From positions 62,001 through 126,000 of the forward strand of contig NZ_JANYMP010000014.1 in assembly GCF_025061645.1 (NCBI RefSeq): a stretch of DNA of 64,000 nt, read 5' to 3'. Positions within the stretch are counted from its first letter, which is position 1, and the number at the start of each line of letters is the position of its first letter. Under the pieces are notes generated by a model. That model saw nothing but the letters and a program-made list of their open reading frames with translations. It ran no database searches and was not told the DNA's origin. Of the stretch, positions 25,836 to 34,809 are shown one piece after another. The translations under genes were made by a program, and so were the position numbers. Origin of the DNA: Umezawaea endophytica (GTDB lineage: Bacteria; Actinomycetota; Actinomycetes; Mycobacteriales; Pseudonocardiaceae).

Positions 25836-26815
25836 TTCACCAGCCCGATTTCCTTGAGCGTCGTCTGGATGGTGTTGATCTCGGTGGTGAGGAACTTCGA
25901 GAAGTCGTGGCCGGTCAGGAAGGTGTCGGTCCAGCCCTTCTTGGTCAGCTCCGCCTTCCACTGCTCGCTGGCGTGCATCTCGGTGACCAGCTTGACGAGG
26001 TTGTCCTTCGCGGCGACGGAGATGCCGCCGGGGGCCACCACGCCACGCCAGTTGATCAGCTCGACGGGCATGCCCAGACCCTTGAGGGTCTTGGCCTTGA
26101 GGTCGGGGTGCTCGTTCGGGCCGGAGGTCGCCAGCGCGCGGAGCTTGCCGGCCTTGATCTGCTCGGCGTACTCGCCGACGCCGGAGATGCCCGCGTTGAC
26201 CTTGTTGCCCAGCAGCGCGGCGAGCGACTCGCCACCGCCGGAGAACGGGACGTAGTTGAGCTTCGCGGGCTCGATGCCCTTGGCCTTGAGCATCATGGCC
26301 GCGAGGATGTGGTCGGTGCCGCCCGCGGAACCACCCGCGATCGAGACGCCCTGACCGTTCGCGGCGATGTCCGCCAGCAGGTCGTCGATCGTCTGGTACT
26401 TGGACTCGGCGGGCACGACGACGACCTCGTCCTCGGCGGTGAGCCGGGCGATCGGGGTCGCGTCCTCCAGGCGCTTGTCCACACCGTTGGTCTCGACGGC
26501 GCCGACCATCACCAGACCGGTGATCATCAGGTAGCCCTCGGACTTCTCGTTGGCCAGCTTCTGGAGGCCCACCGTGCCGCCCGCGCCGCCAACGTTGCTG
26601 ACCTGGACCGACTTGACCAGGTCAGCGCCGGTGATGCTGGCCTGCATGGCCCGCGCGGTCTGGTCCCAGCCGCCGCCGGGGTCGGCGGGGGCCATGATCT
26701 CCAGCTTCGCGACCGAACTCGACGAGCTCGCGCCGCCACAGCCCGCGAGCGCGAGACTCACCGCGATCGTCGCGGCCGCCACCGTGCGCGCTCCACGGGT
26801 GTGAATTCTCGACAT
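25832..26815 (-). CDS. tctC: Tricarboxylate-binding lipoprotein TctC
   Basis: 327 residues. The signal peptide ends in lipobox LAGC and the mature part shows TctC/BUG-family features: [36 protein letters not shown], and [16 protein letters not shown]. It captures the acid outside the membrane and delivers it to TctAB. It is the first gene of tctCBA and diverges from the sensor kinase gene. Confidence 0.95.
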   Translation of the reverse strand: MSRIHTRGARTVAAATIAVSLALAGCGGASSSSSVAKLEIMAPADPGGGWDQTARAMQASITGADLVKSVQVSNVGGAGGTVGLQKLANEKSEGYLMITGLVMVGAVETNGVDKRLEDATPIARLTAEDEVVVVPAESKYQTIDDLLADIAANGQGVSIAGGSAGGTDHILAAMMLKAKGIEPAKLNYVPFSGGGESLAALLGNKVNAGISGVGEYAEQIKAGKLRALATSGPNEHPDLKAKTLKGLGMPVELINWRGVVAPGGISVAAKDNLVKLVTEMHASEQWKAELTKKGWTDTFLTGHDFSKFLTTEINTIQTTLKEIGLVK

Positions 26816-26910
26816 TGTTGTACGCCTTCCGGGTATCCGGGGCTTCAGTTGCCCCGGTGGCGGCTGAGGGTAGGCATTCGAGCGGTGACGAATACACCAC
26901 TGGAAGTAAC

Positions 26911-26937
26911 GGTCGTAATGGTCGTTCCGGTCGTGAA
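26911..26937. promoter_or_regulatory. Triple GGTCGT direct repeat, candidate response-regulator site
   Basis: GGTCGT occurs at 26911, 26920 and 26929, an exact 9-bp period, in the 148-bp divergent gap between tctC and the sensor kinase. CitB/DcuR-type regulators bind direct repeats, so this is a reasonable target for the regulator at 28547. The rest of the gap shows no other clear element. Confidence 0.5.
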
Positions 26938-26963
26938 GCAGCTCACAAGCGGATTAGGCCAGA

Positions 26964-28550
26964 ATGCGCAGCATGCGACGGTCGTTCTCACTCGGTGTCT
27001 ACCTGCTGGCCTTGCAGGTCGTCATCGTTCTGGTCACGACGTGCACAGCGGGGCTGCTCGCCGCGAAGCTCCAGAGCGATCGGATCCGCGAGGCCTACAA
27101 GGATCGGATGCTGTCCACCGCGGAGAGCGTCGCACGGCTGCCCTCCGTGATCGAGGCTTTCGACACGCCGAACCCGGCCGACATCATCCAGCCGCTCGCT
27201 GAGGTGCTCCGCAAGGCGTCCGGCGTGACCTACGTCGTGGTGACCGACCGCGACGGCAACCGGTACGCCCACCCGGACCCCACGCGCATCGGCCAGAAGG
27301 TGTCGACGGACCCGTCGACACCGCTGTCCGGGCAGGTGTTCGTGGGCACCGAGACGGGCACGCTCGGCACGTCACTGCGGGCGAAGGTGCCGATCAGGGC
27401 GGCCGACGGGACGATCATCGGCATCGCGTCGGTCGGCATCCTGGAGACCCAGTTGGCGTCCGACTTCGCCGACGACCTGCCGGAGCTGATCGGCTGGCTC
27501 GCGGCGGCGGCACTGATCGGGTCGCTGGGCGCCGCGATGGTGACGAAGACGATCCGCAGGCGGACGTTCCGGCTGGAGCCCGCCGAGATCGGCCAGTTGC
27601 TGGAGACCCGCGACGCCATGCTGCACGGCATCCGCGAGGGCGTGGTCGCCGTCGACGACAGCGACCACCTCGTGCTGGTCAACGACGAGGCGATGCGGCT
27701 GCTGGACCTGCGCGAGGACCCGACCGGCCTGCCCGCCGCGCAGGTGCTGGAACGCGGTGGCCTGCTGGACCTGGCGCGCGGGGCCGAGGACGTGGCGGAC
27801 CGGTTGGTCCTCGCCGGTGAACGCGTGCTCGTCGCCAACCGGATGACCGCCAAGTCGCAGGGCCGCCCGGTCGGCGTCGTGCTGACCCTGCGCGACCGCA
27901 CCGAGCTGTACGACGCGTTGCGCGAGCTGGACGGGCAGCGGACCGTCACGGAGGTGCTGCGCACCCAGGCCCACGAGTTCTCCAACCACCTGCACGTCAT
28001 CGGCGGCCTGCTGGAACTGGACCGGCCCGCCGACGCCGTGCGCTACATCGAGCGCGTCGGCGGCGCGGGCTCGCTCACGTCCGCGACCGTCGACCGCGCC
28101 ATGGCCGACCCGGCGCTGGCGGCGCTGCTGCTGGCCAAGGCGGGGACGGCCCACGAGCACGGCGTGTCGTTCCGGTTCTCCCCCGATTCGTCGGTCACGA
28201 GGGAGGCGGGTGACGACACCCTGACGGTGTTGGGCAATCTGATCGACAACGCCGTGGACGCGGCGGGGTCGGGCGGCACGGTCCACGTGCTCGTCCGGTC
28301 CGACGACGAAGGCGTGCGGATCCTGGTCGAGGACGACGGGCCGGGGATCGACGAAGCAGAACGCGGAAGGATCTTCACGTTGGGCGTCACAACCAAGCAA
28401 CCCCGTCGGACCCACGGCCGTGGGATCGGCTTGGCCCTCGTGTCACGGGTGGTGTCGCGGCGCTCCGGGAGCGTGGACGTGGGGCGGTCCGCGCTGGGCG
28501 GCGCGTCGTTCGACGTGTGGCTGCCCGCGTTGGTGGGGGTGGGCGCGTGA
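26964..28550 (+). CDS. CitA/DcuS-type sensor histidine kinase
   Basis: 528 residues. Two membrane segments (about 10-33 and 177-194) enclose an extracellular sCache/PAS-like domain with the family's RYAHPDPTRIGQ ligand motif. A cytoplasmic PAS region (about 215-312) follows, then the H-box RTQAHEFSNHLHVIGGLLEL (His 337), and the GHKL ATPase (GNLIDNAVDAA, EDDGPGID, GRGIGLALV). It senses di- or tricarboxylates in relatives. It overlaps the response regulator gene by 4 bp and diverges from tctCBA, its likely target. Confidence 0.93.
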   Translation: MRSMRRSFSLGVYLLALQVVIVLVTTCTAGLLAAKLQSDRIREAYKDRMLSTAESVARLPSVIEAFDTPNPADIIQPLAEVLRKASGVTYVVVTDRDGNRYAHPDPTRIGQKVSTDPSTPLSGQVFVGTETGTLGTSLRAKVPIRAADGTIIGIASVGILETQLASDFADDLPELIGWLAAAALIGSLGAAMVTKTIRRRTFRLEPAEIGQLLETRDAMLHGIREGVVAVDDSDHLVLVNDEAMRLLDLREDPTGLPAAQVLERGGLLDLARGAEDVADRLVLAGERVLVANRMTAKSQGRPVGVVLTLRDRTELYDALRELDGQRTVTEVLRTQAHEFSNHLHVIGGLLELDRPADAVRYIERVGGAGSLTSATVDRAMADPALAALLLAKAGTAHEHGVSFRFSPDSSVTREAGDDTLTVLGNLIDNAVDAAGSGGTVHVLVRSDDEGVRILVEDDGPGIDEAERGRIFTLGVTTKQPRRTHGRGIGLALVSRVVSRRSGSVDVGRSALGGASFDVWLPALVGVGA

Positions 28551-29236
28551 GCACGATCCGGACCCTGGTGGTCGACGACGATTTCGCTGTCGCGGCTGTG
28601 CATCGGGCGTTTTTGGATACTTTGCCGGAGTTCACGGTGGTGGGTGAGGCGCATCGGGGGATGGATGCGTTGCGGGCCGTGGAGGAGTTGCATCCGGATT
28701 TGGTGTTGTTGGATATTCATCTGCCGGATATTTCTGGGTTGGAGGTTTTGGCTCGGTTGAGGGCTCGGTCCGGGTCTCCGGTGGATGTGATTGCCATTAC
28801 TGCCGCTCGGGAAGTGGAGACTGTGCGGCAGGCCATGTCTCGAGGGGTGGATCATTATTTGGTGAAGCCGTTTACTCGGGTGGCTTTTTTGGAGCGGATG
28901 AACGCTTATCTGGCGCAGCGGGCTGAGGTGTTGCGGGTTGGGCGGGAGTCCGTTCTGGATCAGGAGGCTGTGGATCAGTTGTTGGCTGCTGGGCAGAGGA
29001 AGCCTCGGTCTGCGGCTTTGCCGAAGGGGTTGTCGGCTGTGACGCTGCGGTTGGTTACGGAGACGTTGAGGAGTGCTGAGGGGGATATGTCTGCGCAGGA
29101 GGTTGGGGATCTGGCGGGGGTATCTCGGGTTAGTGCGCGGCGGTATTTGGAGCATTTGGTGGCTATCGGGAAGGCCGAGGTTCAGCCCCGGTATGGGGTG
29201 TCCAATCGGCCCGCGCATGGGTATCGGTTGATGTAG
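28547..29236 (+). CDS. CitB/DcuR-type response regulator
   Basis: 229 residues. The receiver domain has VVDDDF, LVLLDIHLP (phosphoacceptor Asp), and VKPF; the C-terminal part has an HTH (MSAQEVGDLAGVSRVSARRYLEHLV). GTG 28547 overlaps the kinase stop (GTGA). Codon use is abnormal from the 12th codon: 12 GAT to 2 GAC, 7 CAT to 0 CAC, TTG far above CTG, while G-ending Glu and Lys codons are retained. The kinase gene just before is normal. This is a loss of C on the plus strand, not general AT drift. Its last 74 bp overlap the convergent Hsp90-like gene. Confidence 0.93.
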   Translation: MSTIRTLVVDDDFAVAAVHRAFLDTLPEFTVVGEAHRGMDALRAVEELHPDLVLLDIHLPDISGLEVLARLRARSGSPVDVIAITAAREVETVRQAMSRGVDHYLVKPFTRVAFLERMNAYLAQRAEVLRVGRESVLDQEAVDQLLAAGQRKPRSAALPKGLSAVTLRLVTETLRSAEGDMSAQEVGDLAGVSRVSARRYLEHLVAIGKAEVQPRYGVSNRPAHGYRLM

Positions 29237-32200
29237 ACCTACGGGGGATCTTTTGCACCGCTGACCGGATTGACTCGACTACGTCGGGAACATCCAGACC
29301 GACGTCCCGGAGCAGCTGAGCGGCCTCGACAAGGGGAAGGTCGGTGTCCGCGCTCACAACCATGAGATCCCTGAGACAGATCGGCTGGGTGAGATTAATG
29401 GAATCCAAAAATGACCGGTCCAGTCGATTCAGCGAACTGGACACCGGCACGCCCGCGACGGAGTACCCGTAGGCGACGAGTCGCGCGGCGGCTTCCTCGG
29501 GTCGAATGCGGTGTTTGGCGAACAAACCGGTCAGGTGGCGAACCGGCACCACCTGACCAGAGACCAACCAAGGACTCTCGCCGTCGAGGTCCTGACTCAG
29601 CACGATCAAGTCATCTGGACCACCTTCCGGCACGAAGGGCAGATCTGCCGTTTGAAGCCCGTAGTCGCGAATCCGGTCAATCGCCTCCCCCAATGAGATG
29701 TCGAGTGACTTGGCACTGGCCAGCAGGTGTCCTATGGGCACCTGCCTACCATGATCACCCCAGTCCTCCACATCAGACCAAGTCCCCTCAACCAGGCTGA
29801 CGTCACCCGCCACTATGGCGTCGGGCAAACAGTCCGGAACCATCAGACCGAATTCTCGGAACCTTGCGGCAACGTCCCGAAGTGATATCCGTAACGATTC
29901 AGCAAGTCGAATCATTCGGCCGGGGTACACCCTGTCCGGGCGAAGCCATAGACCGGCACGACGGTCACCCCACATCAGCAGATCAACATCCGCCGAGCGC
30001 AACACAGATGGAAAACACATCGCACTGGTGTCGATCTCCAATTCATCCAACCGACGACACAAGACCTCAAGCGAAATTTCCAGTTGCCGAGAAACGTCCA
30101 GCAGGTGCCCGACACGAGGGGCAGCCATCCCTGCCGACCAGTCCAACACACTTCTGTCGCGAACGAGTTCCAGATCCACTGGGTCCGGACAACTGCTGAA
30201 AAGCAATGCTGACGAGGTGTCGAAACCCAATCCAGCCATCCACTCGGCGATGTCTAAAATCGGAATTCCAGTCCGTACGTGGGCGTCAAAGAGACGCAGT
30301 GCCGCTATCTTGACTCCCCGATCCAGCCACGGCTCTTCTCCGTCCAGATCTACACTGAGAAGGATTCGACCTACCTCATTATCTACCACAATTGACTGCG
30401 AAGGAATCGAGTTCATCAATACTAACTCAACACCGCGAGAAAACGCGTCCTCAATACCAATCGAAGCAAGTTGGGCCAACTCGAAATAAGCCCCAGGGCT
30501 AATTCCGCCGCCGTCTTCAGATACGAAAATTATATCCGAAGGAATGGCCGGCAAGACAACCGAAGGCAACACGAGGCCAGGAACGGCGTCCACAATCAAA
30601 TCAAGGCGAGAATTTGGCGCATGAGCCACGAGGCGCCACAGCAAAATATGATCGGAAGACTTCTCCGCCGGCGACATTCCTTGCACATCGCCAAAGAAGT
30701 CATCCCTACTGTTGAACCGAATTAATTCCGGATCCGAAGTCAACCAGCCGGTAGCACCGACGTCGACCGGCCTACTACCACCATCGAGCGTCACGCCGCC
30801 GTCGATCAGCGCTACCGTGATGAGGTCGGCAAGCCTCAGACTGCTGCGTGCGATTCGGTTGAGCCAATTCAATCCAACCAGGTGCATACCCTCGGCCAGG
30901 AGTTGAGCGAGCGCTCCGACCAATAACTCCTCCGCGTCATTGGCGACGTCATCCAGAATGCTCGTTCGATCAACAGACAGCTTGGGAGCCCTATGCCCCA
31001 CAAGGTTCACTACCGCGCCGATGATGGCCGAAGACGAAGACCCCGGTGTTCTGCCGATCACTCCCCGAATCTTCGATGGCTTCACCACCAGCCCGTCGAC
31101 CAGCAGTCCTCCACCGAACTCACACCAGAAGACCTGTCCATCCAACGCCGAACACGTACGTCCCCGGTCTGGCACGTTGCTTGTCCGCTCCCGCGTCCCG
31201 TCCCTTCCAAGCACACCCGGAAGCCATCGCCAACTCTGTCCCTCGTGCTCCGCCGTAGTTGAGAAGTCGGCGATGACGAGCACGTCGTCCAACCACCGAA
31301 TGGCCTTTCCCTCAGGGTCAGGCTCCCGCAGGTACAGCCGCACGGTAGTGCCAGGCTCCGGTCGTACATCGGAGGTCTTGATGCGGAACAAGTGCCCTGG
31401 ACCGGAAATCGTAACCCGGTGCGCGGGCCTGTCCGGCAGTCCGTCACGCCCCATTCGACGAGTGGTCACCTCGATCTCGTCGGCGAGCATGAAGTAGCTC
31501 AGCACGCCGATCCCGAAACGACTGTTGAGAAACAGTTTGACCGGTCGGTCGGCGCTCTCCCAGTCGAGCTGTTCCTCCCTGTACTCCGGCAGGTTGGCGA
31601 ACCTCACCCCGGCCTGGGCGAAGACTCCGGTCAGTTCAGGGGTGTCCATGCCGATTCCGTTGTCCTCGCACTCGATGAAGTGCCGACCCCGTTCCACCCC
31701 CTGACGGAACTGGATCTTCCCCACCCAGGTTGACGGCTTCCTGGTGCGCTGCTCGTTGTAGGTCTCTCTCGCTTGCCGGTAGCGACATGCGTCGAGCGCG
31801 TTCTGGTACAGCTCCCGGACCGCCATGTGCCGGTCCTGGTAGAGCTGCTCGCCCATCAGCAGGTCGCGCACGCGCTCCTCGTCGAGCTGGAACTTGCTCC
31901 ACCCGCTGAACAGGGGCTTCCCATCCTCATCCACTTCCGGCTCGACGCCATCGCCGCTCGCCCGCAACGGCATGGCACGCAGCGGTTCCAGGTCAAGGAC
32001 GTTCGACTTGAGCCGCACGTCGCGCAACAGTGCGTCGAAGCGGGACGCGTGTTCTCGCAGAACCTCGACAACGGCCTCGTGATCGCATCGGGTCGTCAAC
32101 ACCGGGCCGTCATCGCGCCGGGTCCACTCAGCGGTGCGCACACTCGCGAAAGTTCCCTCCACTGTCGCGGGCCTCGGAATGCCCATGTGCCACACCAGAA

Positions 32201-33086
32201 CATCGGACAGATCGGTGACCTCGATGGCGGCGACGTGGGCAAGACCGAGCAGCAGAGCAACCATCGGTCCGCGGAAGGGCAGGTCGACCGGCGGCGGGCG
32301 AAAGTCTTGGCGCTCCGAGGTGAGCCTCCGGGGATCAACGCGCAGACCGTAGAGCAGCATTCGAACGCGGTCGGCATGCAAGACCCGGCTCAACTCGGGG
32401 TCGTCCACACCTGTGAGCAGTTCGGCGACCGCCTTCACCTTGAGCACTTCCGGCCGCTGGACCAGCCAGCGGTGGAACAGCCACCAACTGATCTCCGTCC
32501 GCGCGCTGTCTCGATCCTCCAATTCGAGGTTCGCGCGGACGACCAGCTTGTCCTGGTCGCGGAGGAAGTCCTCGTATTCGGAGCGGCGGTTGTTGGACGA
32601 ACCGGTAGGGCGCAGATTGGTCGGGTCTACCTCTTTGCTGTACATGTACGCCGCCCGTGACCAGAGGCACTGGTGCAGCAGCGGTGCCAAGGACAGCAGG
32701 ACCGCCTCCGCCGGGTACAGCCTGTTCTTCTCGCTCGGGTCCCGCGACACCAGCCAGTCGACCTGCTTGCCGAACCGCTCTACCAAGGTGCGGTCCAACC
32801 AAGGATCGGACGCGAGACCGCGCTCGACCTCCTCGCAGAAAACCGCCAATCCCTGCGCCACGCCCATCGCGAGTTCGCGCATCCGCTGATGCGAGTACCC
32901 CGCCTTGATCTGCTCCCAGACCTTCGAAGCACCCACCTGGCGTGACCAGGGGTGGACATCGGCACGGTCAGCCGTCTCGGACACGGGGAGACCAACGGTG
33001 AGGTAGAGGTCCCGGATCTGGACAACGGGCCCCTGAACCTCCCCCTGCACCGAGTTGTACACGTTCCCGCCGCCGTGGTGCGTCAA
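29163..33086 (-). CDS. Hsp90-like GHKL ATPase with C-terminal winged-helix-like repeats
   Basis: 1307 residues. Residues 7-30 (GNVYNSVQGEVQGPVVQIRD) match a short N-terminal motif common in actinobacterial conflict/signalling proteins. A helical region (about 50-400) leads to the GHKL ATPase: N-box AVRELYQNALDACR (422-435), G1 ECEDNGIGMD (472-481), and SRFGIGVLSYF (522-532), as in Hsp90. After the middle region, about five or six units of 55-65 residues (from about 905 to 1270) repeat a pattern ending in DVAARFREFGL- or EAAARLVAYGY-type helices, like winged-helix modules. The start appears to be TTG 33086. GC is lower and codon use is mixed relative to neighbours, suggesting transfer. The last 25 residues are read from antisense of the response regulator. 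This resembles Hsp90-like proteins predicted in NTP-dependent conflict systems; no function is shown. Confidence 0.75.
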   Translation of the reverse strand: MTHHGGGNVYNSVQGEVQGPVVQIRDLYLTVGLPVSETADRADVHPWSRQVGASKVWEQIKAGYSHQRMRELAMGVAQGLAVFCEEVERGLASDPWLDRTLVERFGKQVDWLVSRDPSEKNRLYPAEAVLLSLAPLLHQCLWSRAAYMYSKEVDPTNLRPTGSSNNRRSEYEDFLRDQDKLVVRANLELEDRDSARTEISWWLFHRWLVQRPEVLKVKAVAELLTGVDDPELSRVLHADRVRMLLYGLRVDPRRLTSERQDFRPPPVDLPFRGPMVALLLGLAHVAAIEVTDLSDVLVWHMGIPRPATVEGTFASVRTAEWTRRDDGPVLTTRCDHEAVVEVLREHASRFDALLRDVRLKSNVLDLEPLRAMPLRASGDGVEPEVDEDGKPLFSGWSKFQLDEERVRDLLMGEQLYQDRHMAVRELYQNALDACRYRQARETYNEQRTRKPSTWVGKIQFRQGVERGRHFIECEDNGIGMDTPELTGVFAQAGVRFANLPEYREEQLDWESADRPVKLFLNSRFGIGVLSYFMLADEIEVTTRRMGRDGLPDRPAHRVTISGPGHLFRIKTSDVRPEPGTTVRLYLREPDPEGKAIRWLDDVLVIADFSTTAEHEGQSWRWLPGVLGRDGTRERTSNVPDRGRTCSALDGQVFWCEFGGGLLVDGLVVKPSKIRGVIGRTPGSSSSAIIGAVVNLVGHRAPKLSVDRTSILDDVANDAEELLVGALAQLLAEGMHLVGLNWLNRIARSSLRLADLITVALIDGGVTLDGGSRPVDVGATGWLTSDPELIRFNSRDDFFGDVQGMSPAEKSSDHILLWRLVAHAPNSRLDLIVDAVPGLVLPSVVLPAIPSDIIFVSEDGGGISPGAYFELAQLASIGIEDAFSRGVELVLMNSIPSQSIVVDNEVGRILLSVDLDGEEPWLDRGVKIAALRLFDAHVRTGIPILDIAEWMAGLGFDTSSALLFSSCPDPVDLELVRDRSVLDWSAGMAAPRVGHLLDVSRQLEISLEVLCRRLDELEIDTSAMCFPSVLRSADVDLLMWGDRRAGLWLRPDRVYPGRMIRLAESLRISLRDVAARFREFGLMVPDCLPDAIVAGDVSLVEGTWSDVEDWGDHGRQVPIGHLLASAKSLDISLGEAIDRIRDYGLQTADLPFVPEGGPDDLIVLSQDLDGESPWLVSGQVVPVRHLTGLFAKHRIRPEEAAARLVAYGYSVAGVPVSSSLNRLDRSFLDSINLTQPICLRDLMVVSADTDLPLVEAAQLLRDVGLDVPDVVESIRSAVQKIPRRSTSTDTHARADWTPHTGAEPRPSR

Positions 33087-33090
33087 CAGC

Positions 33091-33137
33091 CCTGCCCTTC
33101 GGCCCGGAAGTGATCCTCACCACCGGGCCTCGGCAGG
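33091..33137. terminator. Imperfect hairpin downstream of the GH13 gene
   Basis: CCTGCC...CGGCCCGG (33091-33107) pairs with CCGGGCCTCGGCAGG (33123-33137) with a small bulge, between the GH13 stop and the Hsp90-like start on the same strand. It could isolate the two transcripts. Confidence 0.5.
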
Positions 33138-33165
33138 GGAACTCGGCACTAGGCCGAACGGGTAC

Positions 33166-34809
33166 TCAGGACAAGCGGAACCAGCGGGCGCCGTAGGGGG
33201 CTAGGGTGAACTTGGTGTTGCCGCTTTTGGGGATTTTTGTTTTGGTGGTTGTTAGTTGGTCTGCTGCTGTGGTGAAGTCCTTTAGTGGCAGGGTGATGGT
33301 TAGTTCGGTGTCGCCGAAGTTGTGTACTGCTACTACTGTGCCGTCTGCGTCGCAGCGGTGGGCTAGTACTGCTGGTTCGTCTGTTTTTATTACCTGGAAC
33401 TTGCCCCAGGCTAGTTCTGGGCAGTCTCGGTAGCGTTCGATCAAGAGTTTGATCCAGGACAGTAGTGAGTCTGGGTCGCGTTGTTGTGCCTCTGCGTTGA
33501 TGTTTTTGGGGCCGAATTCTCCTGTGACTACCGGGCCGGGTAGGTCTTTGGGTTTTGCGGTGGAGAAGCCGGCGTTTTCGCCTGCTGTCCATTGCATGGG
33601 GGTGCGGACTGCTAGGCGTCCTTCTGCTTTGAGGTTTTCGGCCATGCCGATTTCTTCGCCGTAGAAGAGGACTGGCGTTCCCGGTAGGGAGAAGAGGAGG
33701 CTGTAGACCATGCGGATTCGGCGTTGGTCGCCCTCTAGCATTGACGGCAGTCTTCTGCGTAGGCCGCGGTCGTAGAGTTGCATGTCCGGGTCTGGGCCGA
33801 AGGCTGCGAAGACTTCCTTGCGTTCGTATTCGGTGAGTTTGTCCAGGGTTAGTTCGTCGTGGTTTCGGACGAATGTTGCCCAGTGGGCGTCTCGTGGAGG
33901 GTTGGGTCGTTCGGCCAGGACCTTTGCCAGGGCGCCGGAGTCCTTGCGGGCCAGGGAGAGGTACATCTGTTGCATGCCGATGAAGTCGAAGCACATGGTT
34001 AGTTCGTCGCCTACGCCCTCGGCGTTGCCGAAGAACTTCATGGTGTCCGTGTAGGGGAGGTTGACTTCTCCCAGCAGTACGCCTTCGCCGTTGCGGCGGT
34101 TGAGGAAGGCGCGTAGGTCGCACAGGTAGTCGTGGGGGTCCGGTAGGTTGACGGCGTCGGGCTGGCCGTCTGTTTCCAGGAGGAATGGGACGGCGTCCAC
34201 GCGGAAGCCGGAGAGGCCCAGTTCCATCCAGAAGCCCATTACCCTGGCGATTTCGTCGCGGACCTCGGGGTTGGCCACGTTGAGGTCCGGTTGGTGGCGG
34301 TAGAAGCGGTGCAGGTAGTACTGGCCGGTTGGTTCGTCCAGCTCCCAGAGGCTGGTTTCCTGGTCCGGGAACACGACGCCCTGCGGACCGTCGGCCGGTG
34401 GTTCGTCGGCCCAGACGTACCAGTCGCGTTTGGGGTTGTCCTTGCTGGAGCGGGACTCGGTGAACCACGGGTGTTGGTCGGAGGTGTGGTTGACGACCAG
34501 GTCGGCGATGACGCGCATGCCGCGGTCTCGGGCTGTGCGGAGGAACTCGACGAAGTCGCCGTGGGTGCCGAGTCGTGGGTCCACGCCGTAGAAGTCGGTG
34601 ATGTCGTAGCCGTCGTCGCGGTCCGGTGACGGGTAGAACGGCATGAGCCACAGGCAGGTGACACCCAGTTTGTGGAGGTGGTCGATTCGCTGCGTCAGGC
34701 CGCGGAAGTCGCCGTGGCCGTCGCCGTTCGAGTCGGCGTAGGTCTCGACATCAAGGCAGTAGACGACGGCGTTCTTCCACCAGACGTCGGAGGTGTTGGT
34801 GAGCTTCAC
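33166..34809 (-). CDS. GH13 trehalose synthase/alpha-amylase-like enzyme
   Basis: 547 residues, no signal peptide. The GH13 catalytic set is visible: nucleophile in GFRVDAVPFLL, acid/base in LLGEVNLPY, and third acid in FVRNHDEL. The N-terminus VWWKNAVVYCLDVETYADSNGDG and YDITDFYGVDPRLG are close to trehalose synthase/maltose-glucosyltransferase relatives, but it is shorter than fused TreS proteins. GTG 34809 overlaps the upstream gene by 4 bp. In the C-terminal half, Leu is often CTA and Glu/Lys/Thr/Val end in A while Asp and His keep C. On the plus strand this is again C-to-T, matching the bias in the response regulator. Confidence 0.88.
   Translation of the reverse strand: MKLTNTSDVWWKNAVVYCLDVETYADSNGDGHGDFRGLTQRIDHLHKLGVTCLWLMPFYPSPDRDDGYDITDFYGVDPRLGTHGDFVEFLRTARDRGMRVIADLVVNHTSDQHPWFTESRSSKDNPKRDWYVWADEPPADGPQGVVFPDQETSLWELDEPTGQYYLHRFYRHQPDLNVANPEVRDEIARVMGFWMELGLSGFRVDAVPFLLETDGQPDAVNLPDPHDYLCDLRAFLNRRNGEGVLLGEVNLPYTDTMKFFGNAEGVGDELTMCFDFIGMQQMYLSLARKDSGALAKVLAERPNPPRDAHWATFVRNHDELTLDKLTEYERKEVFAAFGPDPDMQLYDRGLRRRLPSMLEGDQRRIRMVYSLLFSLPGTPVLFYGEEIGMAENLKAEGRLAVRTPMQWTAGENAGFSTAKPKDLPGPVVTGEFGPKNINAEAQQRDPDSLLSWIKLLIERYRDCPELAWGKFQVIKTDEPAVLAHRCDADGTVVAVHNFGDTELTITLPLKDFTTAADQLTTTKTKIPKSGNTKFTLAPYGARWFRLS

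Noticed and set aside
29163-33086. Calling the Hsp90-like gene a histidine kinase or a DNA mismatch-repair MutL
   Set aside because: There is no H-box or MutL C-terminal domain; the N-box ELYQNALDA and GIGVLS spacing fit the Hsp90-like group.
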